Shown: positions 1-8,275 of the stretch, one piece after another | How the letters are laid out: every line of letters starts with the position of its first letter | Position numbering within the stretch: position 1 is the stretch's first letter | DNA from: an uncultured beta proteobacterium | GTDB taxonomy: Bacteria; Pseudomonadota; Gammaproteobacteria; Burkholderiales; Burkholderiaceae | Reading direction: 5' to 3' | NCBI GenBank assembly: GCA_903826775.1 | Contig: CAIKFU010000048.1 | Coordinates: 1-34,474 of the forward strand | DNA length: 34,474 nt | The notes under the pieces: model-generated | Told to the model about the DNA's origin: nothing | What the model saw: the letters and a program-made list of their open reading frames with translations, nothing else | Databases searched by the model: none | Made by a program: the position numbers and the translations under genes

Positions 1-306
1 CAATTGAAGACAATGTTGGAATACAAGTGCCATGAGGCAGGCGTGGTCTTTTTAGAGGTGAATGAGAGCAATACAACCCAAACCTGTTCTTCGTGTGGCG
101 AAAAACCACCGTCGCGGCCGAAAGGTATCGCAGGACTTGGAATAAGACAATGGACTTGCGACTGTTGTGGAGTCATCCACGACAGGGACATTAATGCCAG
201 CAAGAACATTCTCCGTATCGGACTAGATACGCTAGCAGTAGGAGCCTCGCAGTTACATCAAGGGAAGTCAGAACCCCCTTGCTTTCGCAGTAAACTTGCG
301 CTTTAG
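1..306 (+). CDS. tnpB: TnpB-type nuclease of an IS200/IS605-family element, C-terminal fragment
   Basis: This is the 3' end of a tnpB gene, and its reading frame is open through the left edge of the window. The visible part carries the zinc-ribbon cysteines (CSSCG at about residues 28-32 counted from the TTG at position 4, and CDCCG at about 52-56). It is followed directly by HDRDINASKNI, the last RuvC acidic motif of TnpB. TnpB proteins are RNA-guided DNA nucleases encoded by IS200/IS605-type elements, with the guide RNA made from the 3' end of the gene and the element's right end. The visible catalytic Asp and zinc ligands are intact, so nothing here argues for inactivation, but the N-terminal two thirds cannot be judged. 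The next gene, a histidine kinase, begins only 72 bases downstream. Confidence 0.88.
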   Translation, partial: QLKTMLEYKCHEAGVVFLEVNESNTTQTCSSCGEKPPSRPKGIAGLGIRQWTCDCCGVIHDRDINASKNILRIGLDTLAVGASQLHQGKSEPPCFRSKLAL

Positions 307-360
307 CGCTTAGATTGCTGGCGAAGACCTTTACGGTCTTAGCTATGGGGAGTAGTCAGG
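307..360 (+). mobile_element. Probable right end of the IS200/IS605 element, with possible omega-RNA scaffold
   Basis: The bases after the tnpB stop contain a perfect 6-bp hairpin (AAGACC at 324-329, loop TTTAC, GGTCTT at 335-340) followed by a G-rich stretch. IS200/IS605 elements end in subterminal hairpins recognised by the TnpA transposase, and the omega-RNA of TnpB normally spans the end of tnpB and this region. The exact border and the guide start cannot be fixed without comparing copies. It could also be just a terminator-like hairpin, but it lacks a T-run. Confidence 0.45.
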
Positions 361-378
361 ATTGGAGAAAAGTAATTT

Positions 379-2394
379 ATGAAACGTTCAGTATATTCTC
401 TTCGTAAGCAAATTATCCTAACGGTAATCTTAGGAATGCTGTTGATTTGGATTGGCACATTCTACGAGTTATATCGAAGCCGTATAAACGTTGTGCAGGA
501 AGCGCAGGTTCGAACCGAGGTCAGGGCTCAAGTTTTTGCTGAGTATTCCCGATCTTCAGTTAAGCGGATCAATGAATTCATATTGGATATCCGTAATTAT
601 TGGACAGGAAACCGGACGGAATTTTCTTTGGCGGTGGATCGAGCTCAAGAAAACATCGCTGATCTTTCGTTTCAGGTGGCTGTAATTGATGCAAATGGAT
701 TTTTGGCGTATTCCAATCTGCAGGAATCGTTCGAACGAACCGATTTGAGTGAGCGGGAACATTTTTTAGTTCATAAAAATAAAGATGGTGCTGATGAAAT
801 ATTCATTAGCAAGCCCATTAAGGGCAAGGTTTCTGGGAAGTGGTCGATCCAAGTCACTCGTCCAATTTACAAAAAGGGCGGCAAATTTGATGGGGTATTG
901 GTGGTTTCGGTTAGTCCGGATCAATTTACCCGCTTCGCCCAGAGACTGGGTTTTGAAAATGGGGAATCCCTAACCGTTGTTAGGGATTCCGGCGAGATCT
1001 TGGCTCGGTTTCCAGATATGCCTAATAGCCTGGGGATGGTTTTGACAGGCCGTCCGTTTTTAGGTTCACAAGCGCGGCTTTCAGGCAGTTTTTCTGAGAC
1101 AGCGGCGGTAGATGGGGTTGATCGTATTTTTGGTTTTTACAGGCTACCAGAATATGGTTTGATCTTTGTGTTGGGGGAGTCTCTGAACAGGGTGCTTGAG
1201 CCCTACGCTTTACATCGTAATGTAATATTGGTGAGCGCAGCCGTCATCACTGTATTGGCGATTGTGTTGTTTTTTGTCTTATTCAAATCATTGGCTGCTC
1301 TTGAAATGGCGCAGCAGCAGCTTGATACGATTATTGTTCTTAGTCCTGACGGTTTTGTGACATTTGATGCCTATAGGCGAGTGAAGTTTGTGAATCCGTC
1401 TTTTGAGCGCTTGACAGGTTTTAGAAAAGCGGATGTCGAAGGAATGGATGAGCAATCATTTGAAGCGCGGTTGGCATCTCTTTGTGAGCCTCGCTCAGTC
1501 TTGCCTAAGATGATTCAATTACGGGAACAATTAACTCCAAGTCCTGGGGAGAAGACTACGAAAACGCGTTGCCTAATCGAATTATCAAAACCCAAAGGGC
1601 GCGTACTTGAATTGGAGTTGCGAGTCAATTTTTCTAATTTTATTTCTCAGATATTGTATTTGCGCGATGTTACGTTTGAAACGGAAGTGAATCGCATGAA
1701 GAGTGAATTTCTCTCGACCGCTGCCCATGAATTGAGAACCCCGATGGCTAGTATTTATGGGTTTTCGGAACTTCTATTGCAACAAGAGTTTGATGAGCCA
1801 ACAAAAAGGGAACTGCTAAGTTCTATCCATCGCCAATCTGAGAAGATGACTTCTATTTTGAATGAGCTTTTGGATCTAGCAAGAATTGAGGCCGGTCAGG
1901 GCAAAGACTTTCTCTTTGGTTCCATTAATTTGATCGAAGTTGTTCAAGAGGTTTTGTCGTTATTTAAATATCCAAAAGGCCGAGTTCAGCCTATTTTGAT
2001 TAACCCTCAATCATCACTTTATGTCTTTGCAGATAAGCAGAAACTGGAACAAGTGCTTACGAACTTGATTTCCAATGCATACAAATATTCATCATCTGGT
2101 GAAATTACCATTTCTTATAAAGTCAAATCAGACAATATGGGCCAATGGTTTGGTATTGAGGTGGGCGATAGTGGGATTGGAATGTCCCCAGAGCAAAAAG
2201 TGAGAATCTTCGACCGATTTTATCGGGCAGATAGTTCAGGAGCGAGTTCAGGTACCGGATTGGGGATGAGCATAACTAAGGAAATCATTGATTTGCATCA
2301 CGGGGAAATAGAAATCCAGACCGCTTTGGGTAGCGGTACGAAGGTAACGATTTGGCTGTTGGAGTACAAAATTGACCGAATGGATCAACTTTAG
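379..2394 (+). CDS. Membrane-bound sensor histidine kinase (Cache-PAS-HisKA-HATPase)
   Basis: A 671-aa class I sensor kinase. There is one membrane segment at about residues 12-29, a periplasmic region of about 245 residues resembling a Cache sensor domain, and a second membrane segment at about 281-303. A PAS domain (about 314-430) follows, then a HisKA domain with the phospho-accepting His450 in the motif AAHELRTP. The ATPase domain shows the N box (Asn562 and Asn566 in NLISNAYKYS), G1 (GDSGIGM from Gly596) and G2 (GTGLGM from Gly625). All catalytic motifs are intact. The ATG is preceded by GGAG at 364-367. The gene lies immediately after the insertion-element end, so its native promoter may have been replaced. 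The likely partners are the response regulators just downstream; the ligand cannot be predicted. Confidence 0.93.
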   Translation: MKRSVYSLRKQIILTVILGMLLIWIGTFYELYRSRINVVQEAQVRTEVRAQVFAEYSRSSVKRINEFILDIRNYWTGNRTEFSLAVDRAQENIADLSFQVAVIDANGFLAYSNLQESFERTDLSEREHFLVHKNKDGADEIFISKPIKGKVSGKWSIQVTRPIYKKGGKFDGVLVVSVSPDQFTRFAQRLGFENGESLTVVRDSGEILARFPDMPNSLGMVLTGRPFLGSQARLSGSFSETAAVDGVDRIFGFYRLPEYGLIFVLGESLNRVLEPYALHRNVILVSAAVITVLAIVLFFVLFKSLAALEMAQQQLDTIIVLSPDGFVTFDAYRRVKFVNPSFERLTGFRKADVEGMDEQSFEARLASLCEPRSVLPKMIQLREQLTPSPGEKTTKTRCLIELSKPKGRVLELELRVNFSNFISQILYLRDVTFETEVNRMKSEFLSTAAHELRTPMASIYGFSELLLQQEFDEPTKRELLSSIHRQSEKMTSILNELLDLARIEAGQGKDFLFGSINLIEVVQEVLSLFKYPKGRVQPILINPQSSLYVFADKQKLEQVLTNLISNAYKYSSSGEITISYKVKSDNMGQWFGIEVGDSGIGMSPEQKVRIFDRFYRADSSGASSGTGLGMSITKEIIDLHHGEIEIQTALGSGTKVTIWLLEYKIDRMDQL

Positions 2395-2403
2395 GCGACA
2401 ACA

Positions 2404-2418
2404 TATTGCAATGCAATA
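2404..2418. promoter_or_regulatory. Palindrome TATTGCA-A-TGCAATA
   Basis: A perfect 7-bp inverted repeat around one central base, ten bases after the kinase stop codon and just upstream of the 11-bp repeat array. Size and symmetry fit an operator for a dimeric regulator. It has only a 1-base centre and no T-run, so it is unlikely to be a terminator. Confidence 0.35.
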
Positions 2419-2438
2419 ATTTTCCTATGCACAATTAA

Positions 2439-2480
2439 TGTAAGAAAAGTGTAAGAAATATGTAAGAAAAGTGATAATAT
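2439..2480 (+). promoter_or_regulatory. Promoter with three tandem 11-bp direct repeats
   Basis: Three copies of TGTAAGAAA plus two variable bases lie head to tail at 2439-2449, 2450-2460 and 2461-2471. They are followed at once by a -10-like GATAAT at 2473-2478. The -35 position falls within the second repeat and matches the consensus poorly, as in activator-dependent promoters. An 11-bp period places a protein on the same DNA face at each repeat. OmpR/PhoB-type regulators and BldC-type proteins both use such direct repeats. The site would drive the regulator at 2516 and probably the whole cluster to 9200. Confidence 0.55.
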
Positions 2481-2515
2481 TACGAGGCAAATCTGAAAAT
2501 CAGAGGAGTCCTACT

Positions 2516-3145
2516 TTGTCACGTGATGTAAAAATTGTTAAGCCGTATCTCACTACCCAGCAAGCGGCATTGCTGTTTGGGGTGAGTCTGCAAACAGTCC
2601 AAAACTGGACTAAGAGTGGTTTATTGGATTTTTGGAAGACGGAAGGTGGCCATAGACGAATTTCTCGCGAGTCTGTCACGCAGATGCTTTCTGAATCCAA
2701 TTTACTAGCAGACACGAAGGCTGCGGACCCGGCGGCTGACGAAACCCAATCCACTAAATCGGTAAAAATTTTGGTTATCGAAGATAACTTGGATTTGCTG
2801 CGTCTGTATGCGCTGCAAATAGCAACGTGGGCGTTCGCAACGAAAATAACTACCGCAACCAATGGAATGGAAGGCTTATTGCAGCTTGGCAGCGAGGTTC
2901 CTGATCTGCTCATCACGGATTTGCATATGCCTCGGATGAATGGGTTCTGGATGCTCCAAGTCCTGCGTTCAATACCCAAATTCGATGCAATGGAAATTGT
3001 GGTGGTAACCGGCTTGGATAAAGCCAGCATTTCAAAAGAAGGGGTGTTGCCTAAGGGCATAACGATTTTTCCAAAACCCATTCCTTTTGAAGAGATTAAA
3101 AAAATATCCGAGAGTTTATTGGCTAAGCGACAGCAAATCCTGTAA
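2516..3145 (+). CDS. Response regulator with N-terminal BldC/MerR-like DNA-binding domain and C-terminal receiver
   Basis: About 209 aa. The start is placed at TTG 2516 because GAGGAG at 2503-2508 sits seven bases upstream. An in-frame GTG at 2471 would lie inside the repeat array and has no ribosome site. Residues about 10-57 form an excisionase/MerR-type winged helix with the signature EGGHRRIS, closest in style to the BldC family. After an Ala/Asp-rich linker, residues about 82-203 form a CheY-like receiver with phospho-acceptor Asp135 in ITDLHMPRMNG and a late Lys-Pro (FPKP). DNA-binding first and receiver last is the reverse of most response regulators. It probably serves as the transcriptional output of the phosphorelay and may bind the adjacent direct repeats. 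The target genes are unknown. Confidence 0.85.
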   Translation: MSRDVKIVKPYLTTQQAALLFGVSLQTVQNWTKSGLLDFWKTEGGHRRISRESVTQMLSESNLLADTKAADPAADETQSTKSVKILVIEDNLDLLRLYALQIATWAFATKITTATNGMEGLLQLGSEVPDLLITDLHMPRMNGFWMLQVLRSIPKFDAMEIVVVTGLDKASISKEGVLPKGITIFPKPIPFEEIKKISESLLAKRQQIL

Positions 3146-3179
3146 ACCGAATTTAAACATTGACCCATCATTCAAAAAT

Positions 3180-3587
3180 ATGTTTAGATCTGCCGCTCCT
3201 AAGAAAACAGTGTTGATAGTCGATGATCAGCCTGAAATTCGGCTATTGGTGAGATTGGCACTAAAGGAGATCTTTCTTCTAGAGGAGGCTGGTAACGCAC
3301 AAGCGGCCTTTGATCACTTGTCATCTAACCCAGTCGATGCAGTGGTTTTGGATGTCATGATGCCGGGCCAGATAAACGGTAAGGAGTTGTGCGCGCGGAT
3401 TAAAGCCGATCCCAGATTGGCTCATATTCATGTTGTTCTGGTTAGCGCTCGAGGACAGCAGGTCGATCGTGAAGAGGGTTTGCAAGCCGGCGCGGATGCG
3501 TATTTTGTAAAACCGTTTAGCCCATTGGCCCTAAGAAATCATTTATGCGGCGCGATGCTTTCGCAAAATACAAATGCAAGCGAATAA
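3180..3587 (+). CDS. Single-domain response regulator (CheY-like receiver)
   Basis: About 135 aa from ATG 3180, all of it a receiver domain: the DD pair in LIVDDQPE, phospho-acceptor Asp58 in VVLDVMMPG, and the conserved Lys in FVKPFSP. There is no output domain, so it probably relays or buffers phosphate among the flanking kinases, as CheY- or Spo0F-like proteins do. The frame is open upstream to 3087, overlapping the previous gene, but that extension is not receiver-like. The chosen ATG has no strong Shine-Dalgarno sequence, so the exact start is uncertain and translation may be coupled to the gene before it. Confidence 0.85.
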   Translation: MFRSAAPKKTVLIVDDQPEIRLLVRLALKEIFLLEEAGNAQAAFDHLSSNPVDAVVLDVMMPGQINGKELCARIKADPRLAHIHVVLVSARGQQVDREEGLQAGADAYFVKPFSPLALRNHLCGAMLSQNTNASE

Positions 3588-3596
3588 AAATTCATT

Positions 3597-6500
3597 ATGA
3601 AGAATATCCTTAAATCGATTTTTAGAAATCTCCCGGAACAATCCGAATTTTTAAAAGTCAACAAATTTTCCTTTCGAGGAAATCGTCGGATATTTTATTT
3701 CGGCGGAATGGGCGCATTTCTGTTTATAGCGCTGATTGCGCTGATGTCATTGCTGTATATACGCCAACAGACCGAAGAGCGGATTGGCGCCGATTCAAAA
3801 TCTTTCGTCAAGTCCTTGGATTTGATGTTCGAGGGACAGATCGATGCGATTGATGTGGCCTTGTTATCAGTTGCCAGGGATATCAGTGATGGGGTTTATG
3901 TTGAGAAGACTACTACGCAACATATTGACAGCCATCTGGAATATATCCGGTCAGGCTTGCCGCGAACTGAAATCATTCGGGCGACCAACGAGCAAGGCGA
4001 TATGGTGTATGGCAATGGGGCATCGTCTCAACAGGTAAATATTGCCGATCGGGATTATTTTCAGCAATTGCGCGACAACCCGAATTTGGGCCTGTTGATT
4101 GCGCATCCGCTGATTAGCAGGGTTGATCAGAAGGCGATCTGGCCGTTTGTCAGGCGCATTAACAAGCCCGATGGGTCGTTTGGCGGCGTGGTCATTGCGA
4201 GCATGCAGATTGCAGAGATCATCAACATGTTTAATCAGGTCAGGCGGAGCTCCAGTAGCGTGATCGCCTTGCGCAATCAGGATTTCAGTTTGGTTGCCCG
4301 GCAAGTCAATGGTATGAACTCCATTCCTATTGGGGACCAAAAAGTCTCCGCGAAATTTCTTGAAGTCATCAAGGAAAATCCCGTTGAGGGAACCTATGAC
4401 CAGAAGGCCAATCAAAACACTGATGGCGTTAATCGCATCATCTCCTATCGCTTTAATCCTAAGTACCACTTTCTAATTGTTGACGGCATTGATCGGGATG
4501 CCGCATTGGTCAGTTGGTATTTGGGGGTCTGGGTAACCAGCGGTGTTTTGCTTAGCTTGGCTTTGAGTATGCTTTTTTTCTTGCGTTTTATTGAGAAGAG
4601 TTGGCAGCGCGAGGAACGCGACATAATCCTTCAACGGAAAGCAGAAATCGCATTAGTAGAGCGCGCCAAAGAACATGAAAAACTCGGTTACGAGATCAAA
4701 ATGCTTCAAGAGCGTCTTTCTGTTGCGACTAATTCCGGTCATATCGGGATATGGGAGTATCAGCCAACATCAGGCATCCTAGTCTGGGACAAGTGGATGT
4801 ATGTATTGTATGGAATAGATGAAAGCAATTTCTCTGGCGCCTATGAAGCATGGGTATCAGGACTACACCCGGATGACAAGATGCGATGCCAAGAGGAGAT
4901 TGAACTGGCTATTGAAGGGAAACATGTATTTGATACTCAGTTCCGAGTGGTCTGGCCAAACGGTGAAATACGCCATATCAAGGCTTATGGTGAATCGTTG
5001 CATGAAGATGGCAACGGGCTTTGTTTAATCGGCGTTAATTACGACATTACCGATTTCGTGCGCAGCCAGGAAAATTTGCGTCAAGCAAAGGATATTGCAG
5101 AGTCGGCCACGGTCGCTAAAGGCAATTTCGTAGCCAACATGAGTCACGAAATCCGCACACCGATGAACGCCATTATTGGGCTTACCTATCTTCTTGAGCA
5201 GATGCAGCTGCCTGGAGATGGAAAAGAACTGGTTCACAAGATCGGTATTGCCGGTAAGTCCCTTCTGGGAATCATCAACGACATCTTGGATTTTTCCAAG
5301 ATCGAGGCTGGACGCATTGAGATCGAGCATGCCCCGTTTAGCCTTAATGCCCTGTTAGGTAGCCTAGGATCGATTTTGTCGGTGATGGCCAACGACAAGG
5401 ACATTGAGGTCGTCATTGGATGTGTCGATTCCCAATTTAGTCCAGTCTATGGCGACAGTCTTCGGTTGGAGCAGATTTTGCTGAACCTGTGTTCCAACGC
5501 GATTAAATTTACCGAGCACGGTTTCGTGCACCTGACAGTCGACTTGGTTTCCAATTCAGAAAAACAAGTGAGCCTGCGTTTTTCCGTGACCGATACGGGC
5601 AAAGGCATTTCCCCGGAACAAATCCAGCAGATCTTTGATCCGTTTTCACAAGAAGATGTTTCGACCACTCGCAATTTTGGGGGAACGGGCTTGGGCTTAA
5701 CCATCAGCCGCCAGTTAGCGAATCTAATGGGCGGGGAGATTGCCGTTCAAAGCGAGCTTGGTCATGGCAGTACATTTTCGTTTGATCTCGCGTTTGATCG
5801 GGATACCAATAGCGAAATATCTTCGCCTGAACTTAGCAATTTGCAGGTGCTGATTGCGGATGATAATCACATGACATTGGATGCCATCGGGCGGAGCACC
5901 AATGCCTTAGGGTGGAATGCTCTTACCGTTGAGTCTGGCATGGCTGCGATTAATGCGGTTCAATCGATGGTCAGCGTAACCATGTGCGATGTCATTTTAC
6001 TGGACTGGAAAATGCCGGGTATGGATGGCCTGGCCGCTGCTCGCGCCATTCGGGAGAGCATCGCTGACTCAAAAGTGATGCCCATTATTCTCATGGTAAC
6101 GGCCTATTCCAAAGCGGATTTACTGGCTGACCCAGATAGCCATTTAATAGACGCAGTCTTAACCAAACCAGTGACGCCATCCTCTCTCTACAATGCCGTG
6201 GCTACGGTCAAGCGCGTGCATTCGGAAGGGTTAGTGGTTCCCAGTTCTGCGCTGAATGGGCAAAGACTTTTAGGTTTACGCCTACTGGTGGTCGATGACA
6301 GCGATATAAATCGGGATGTGGCTCGCCGTATCTTTTCAGGCGAAGGGGCGCAGGTGGTGTTGGCCAACGATGGCCGGCAAGCGCTCGACTATCTGCAGTC
6401 TCATGTGAGCCAAATCGATTGCGTTCTCATGGATGTGCAGATGCCGGTGATGGATGGGTATGAAGCAACCCGCCTCATTCGATCCAATCCGCAGTTGGCG

Positions 6501-7283
6501 CTGTTACCCGTGATTGCACTAACTGCCGGAGCGTTTAAAGAACAAGAGGCACTGGCCAATAACGCCGGTATGAGCGGTTTTATATCCAAACCATTTAATG
6601 TGAATGAGGCGATCTATCTGATTCAAAAGCTATCAGGGCATAGCGGTATTACGAAATTCGATACTGCTACTGTGAAGAATCCCATCGTGCCCGGTACAGA
6701 GCAGGACCTGCCGGGCCTTGAGGTAGGCAAGGGATTGCTCATTTGGAAAAATACCCAGGATTACCAACATTACTTGCGCAAGTTTGTGCTCGATTACGGC
6801 AACTGCGTACAGGAATTAAATCAACTCGATTCCATCAACGCTTCCAAGCTGGCACATAAGCTTACTGGGGCAGCCGGTATGTTGGCGTTGACCGATGTTT
6901 CTACGCGGTCGGCGGACGTTGATCGACTGCTGCGCAATGGAGAAGCAGTCGCCACTGGGTATATCCATTTACAGGATGCACTCACGAGGGCGCTCCAATC
7001 CATTCAGATCTATGCGCCGACTCTGGATGAGCCTGTCTCGGAAATCTTGGAAACGCCCGATGAGGATCGCTTGATTCTCCTATTGCATCAGGCACTCAAG
7101 GCTTTTGCGAGCGATAGTCCTGCCATCATTCGGCCGGTTTTATCGGATCTGGCCTTGGTGTTGCCTGCTGAACACTTGAGGGGTTTGCAAAGCGCTCTGG
7201 AGAATTTTGACTTTCGTGCAGGCGAACTGGCTACCAATCAGCTTGCCCGACGGTTTGCTATTTTGCTGGAGCCTACATCATGA
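3597..7283 (+). CDS. Hybrid sensor histidine kinase with two receivers and an Hpt domain
   Basis: A 1228-aa BarA/EvgS-style kinase that can carry a complete phosphorelay in one chain. It has a membrane segment at about 32-54, a periplasmic Cache-like region, a second membrane segment at about 306-331 and a PAS domain of the PAS_3 type (about 375-490). The HisKA domain has His517 in MSHEIRTP, and the HATPase shows NLCSNAIKF, DTGKGIS and GTGLGL. Receiver 1 has Asp803 in LLDWKMPGMDG, receiver 2 has Asp946 in LMDVQMPVMDG, and the C-terminal Hpt domain has His1087 in AHKLTGAAG. All phospho-sites are present. The stop overlaps the next start by four bases (ATGA), implying translational coupling to the HD-GYP gene. 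The separate receivers encoded nearby are the natural acceptors from the Hpt histidine. Confidence 0.94.
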   Translation: MKNILKSIFRNLPEQSEFLKVNKFSFRGNRRIFYFGGMGAFLFIALIALMSLLYIRQQTEERIGADSKSFVKSLDLMFEGQIDAIDVALLSVARDISDGVYVEKTTTQHIDSHLEYIRSGLPRTEIIRATNEQGDMVYGNGASSQQVNIADRDYFQQLRDNPNLGLLIAHPLISRVDQKAIWPFVRRINKPDGSFGGVVIASMQIAEIINMFNQVRRSSSSVIALRNQDFSLVARQVNGMNSIPIGDQKVSAKFLEVIKENPVEGTYDQKANQNTDGVNRIISYRFNPKYHFLIVDGIDRDAALVSWYLGVWVTSGVLLSLALSMLFFLRFIEKSWQREERDIILQRKAEIALVERAKEHEKLGYEIKMLQERLSVATNSGHIGIWEYQPTSGILVWDKWMYVLYGIDESNFSGAYEAWVSGLHPDDKMRCQEEIELAIEGKHVFDTQFRVVWPNGEIRHIKAYGESLHEDGNGLCLIGVNYDITDFVRSQENLRQAKDIAESATVAKGNFVANMSHEIRTPMNAIIGLTYLLEQMQLPGDGKELVHKIGIAGKSLLGIINDILDFSKIEAGRIEIEHAPFSLNALLGSLGSILSVMANDKDIEVVIGCVDSQFSPVYGDSLRLEQILLNLCSNAIKFTEHGFVHLTVDLVSNSEKQVSLRFSVTDTGKGISPEQIQQIFDPFSQEDVSTTRNFGGTGLGLTISRQLANLMGGEIAVQSELGHGSTFSFDLAFDRDTNSEISSPELSNLQVLIADDNHMTLDAIGRSTNALGWNALTVESGMAAINAVQSMVSVTMCDVILLDWKMPGMDGLAAARAIRESIADSKVMPIILMVTAYSKADLLADPDSHLIDAVLTKPVTPSSLYNAVATVKRVHSEGLVVPSSALNGQRLLGLRLLVVDDSDINRDVARRIFSGEGAQVVLANDGRQALDYLQSHVSQIDCVLMDVQMPVMDGYEATRLIRSNPQLALLPVIALTAGAFKEQEALANNAGMSGFISKPFNVNEAIYLIQKLSGHSGITKFDTATVKNPIVPGTEQDLPGLEVGKGLLIWKNTQDYQHYLRKFVLDYGNCVQELNQLDSINASKLAHKLTGAAGMLALTDVSTRSADVDRLLRNGEAVATGYIHLQDALTRALQSIQIYAPTLDEPVSEILETPDEDRLILLLHQALKAFASDSPAIIRPVLSDLALVLPAEHLRGLQSALENFDFRAGELATNQLARRFAILLEPTS

Positions 7284-8275
7284 CCAATCATCCCATTCTG
7301 GTAGTGGATGACGAGGCTGTAAACCTGGCCGCGATGGAGGGGATTTTAAGTGACCACTATCCGCTCGTGTTTGCTCGCAACGGCGAAGAGGCTTTGGTTG
7401 CCGCAATTAAACACCATCCCGCGCTCATTTTGCTTGATGTGGAGTTGCCGGATATGGACGGTTTTGCCGTTTGCCGTTTGCTGAAATCCGATCCCCGTAC
7501 GGTTGATACTCCGGTCATTTTCGTGACCAGTTTGTCCGAGGTGGGGAATGAGAAGAGCGGTTTTATGGCGGGCGCAGTCGATTACATTACCAAACCGGTA
7601 GTCCCGGAGATTGTGATTGCGCGGGTAATGACCCACATGTCTTTGGTGAAGGCGCATTTGCTGGAGCAAAGCTACAAGGATGCGATTTACATGCTCGGGG
7701 AATCGGGTCACTATAACGATAGCGAAACGGGTGTTCACATCTGGCGGATGGCTTCGTATGCCAGAGTCTTGGCGATTGCCTGTGGCTGGAGTGTTGAGGA
7801 TGCCGATCGATTGGAATTGGCAGCCCCCATGCACGATATGGGAAAGATCGGCATTCCGCAATCCATCCTCAGCAAGCCTGCCAAGCTTGACGAGCAGGAG
7901 TGGAAGGTGATGAAGTTGCATTCGCAAATCGGTCATGACATTCTTGCCAAGAGTAAGGCGCCGCTATTCCAATTGGCTGCACAAGTTGCGTTACGACATC
8001 ATGAGCGCTGGGATGGCAGCGGTTATCCAGACGGCCTGGCGGGAGAGGCGATACCCCAGTCAGCACGCATCGTGGCGGTGGCCGATGTCTTTGATGCGTT
8101 AACGACGAAACGCCCCTACAAGGAAATGTGGTCCATTGACCGTACCATCGCTGCGTTGGAAGAAAGCAAGGGGAGTCATTTTGAACCCAGGTTGGTGGAA
8201 CTATTTGTTTCCATTTTGCCCCAAATTCTAGAGATCAAAGCCGAATGGGATGCACGTGAGGCTTTGAATGAGTAA
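7280..8275 (+). CDS. Response regulator with HD-GYP domain, probable c-di-GMP phosphodiesterase (RpfG type)
   Basis: 331 aa. A receiver (about 5-120) with phospho-acceptor Asp53 in LLDVELPDMDG is followed by an HD-GYP domain. The HD-GYP shows the metal-binding His185-Asp186 in MHDMGKIGIP and the signature HHERWDGSGYP with Gly248-Tyr249-Pro250. RpfG-type proteins hydrolyse cyclic di-GMP, so phosphorylation by the upstream hybrid kinase would lower c-di-GMP and affect motility or biofilm behaviour. All key motifs look intact, so an active enzyme is expected. It overlaps the genes on both sides (4 bases before, 8 after), as in a tightly coupled operon. Confidence 0.93.
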   Translation: MTNHPILVVDDEAVNLAAMEGILSDHYPLVFARNGEEALVAAIKHHPALILLDVELPDMDGFAVCRLLKSDPRTVDTPVIFVTSLSEVGNEKSGFMAGAVDYITKPVVPEIVIARVMTHMSLVKAHLLEQSYKDAIYMLGESGHYNDSETGVHIWRMASYARVLAIACGWSVEDADRLELAAPMHDMGKIGIPQSILSKPAKLDEQEWKVMKLHSQIGHDILAKSKAPLFQLAAQVALRHHERWDGSGYPDGLAGEAIPQSARIVAVADVFDALTTKRPYKEMWSIDRTIAALEESKGSHFEPRLVELFVSILPQILEIKAEWDAREALNE

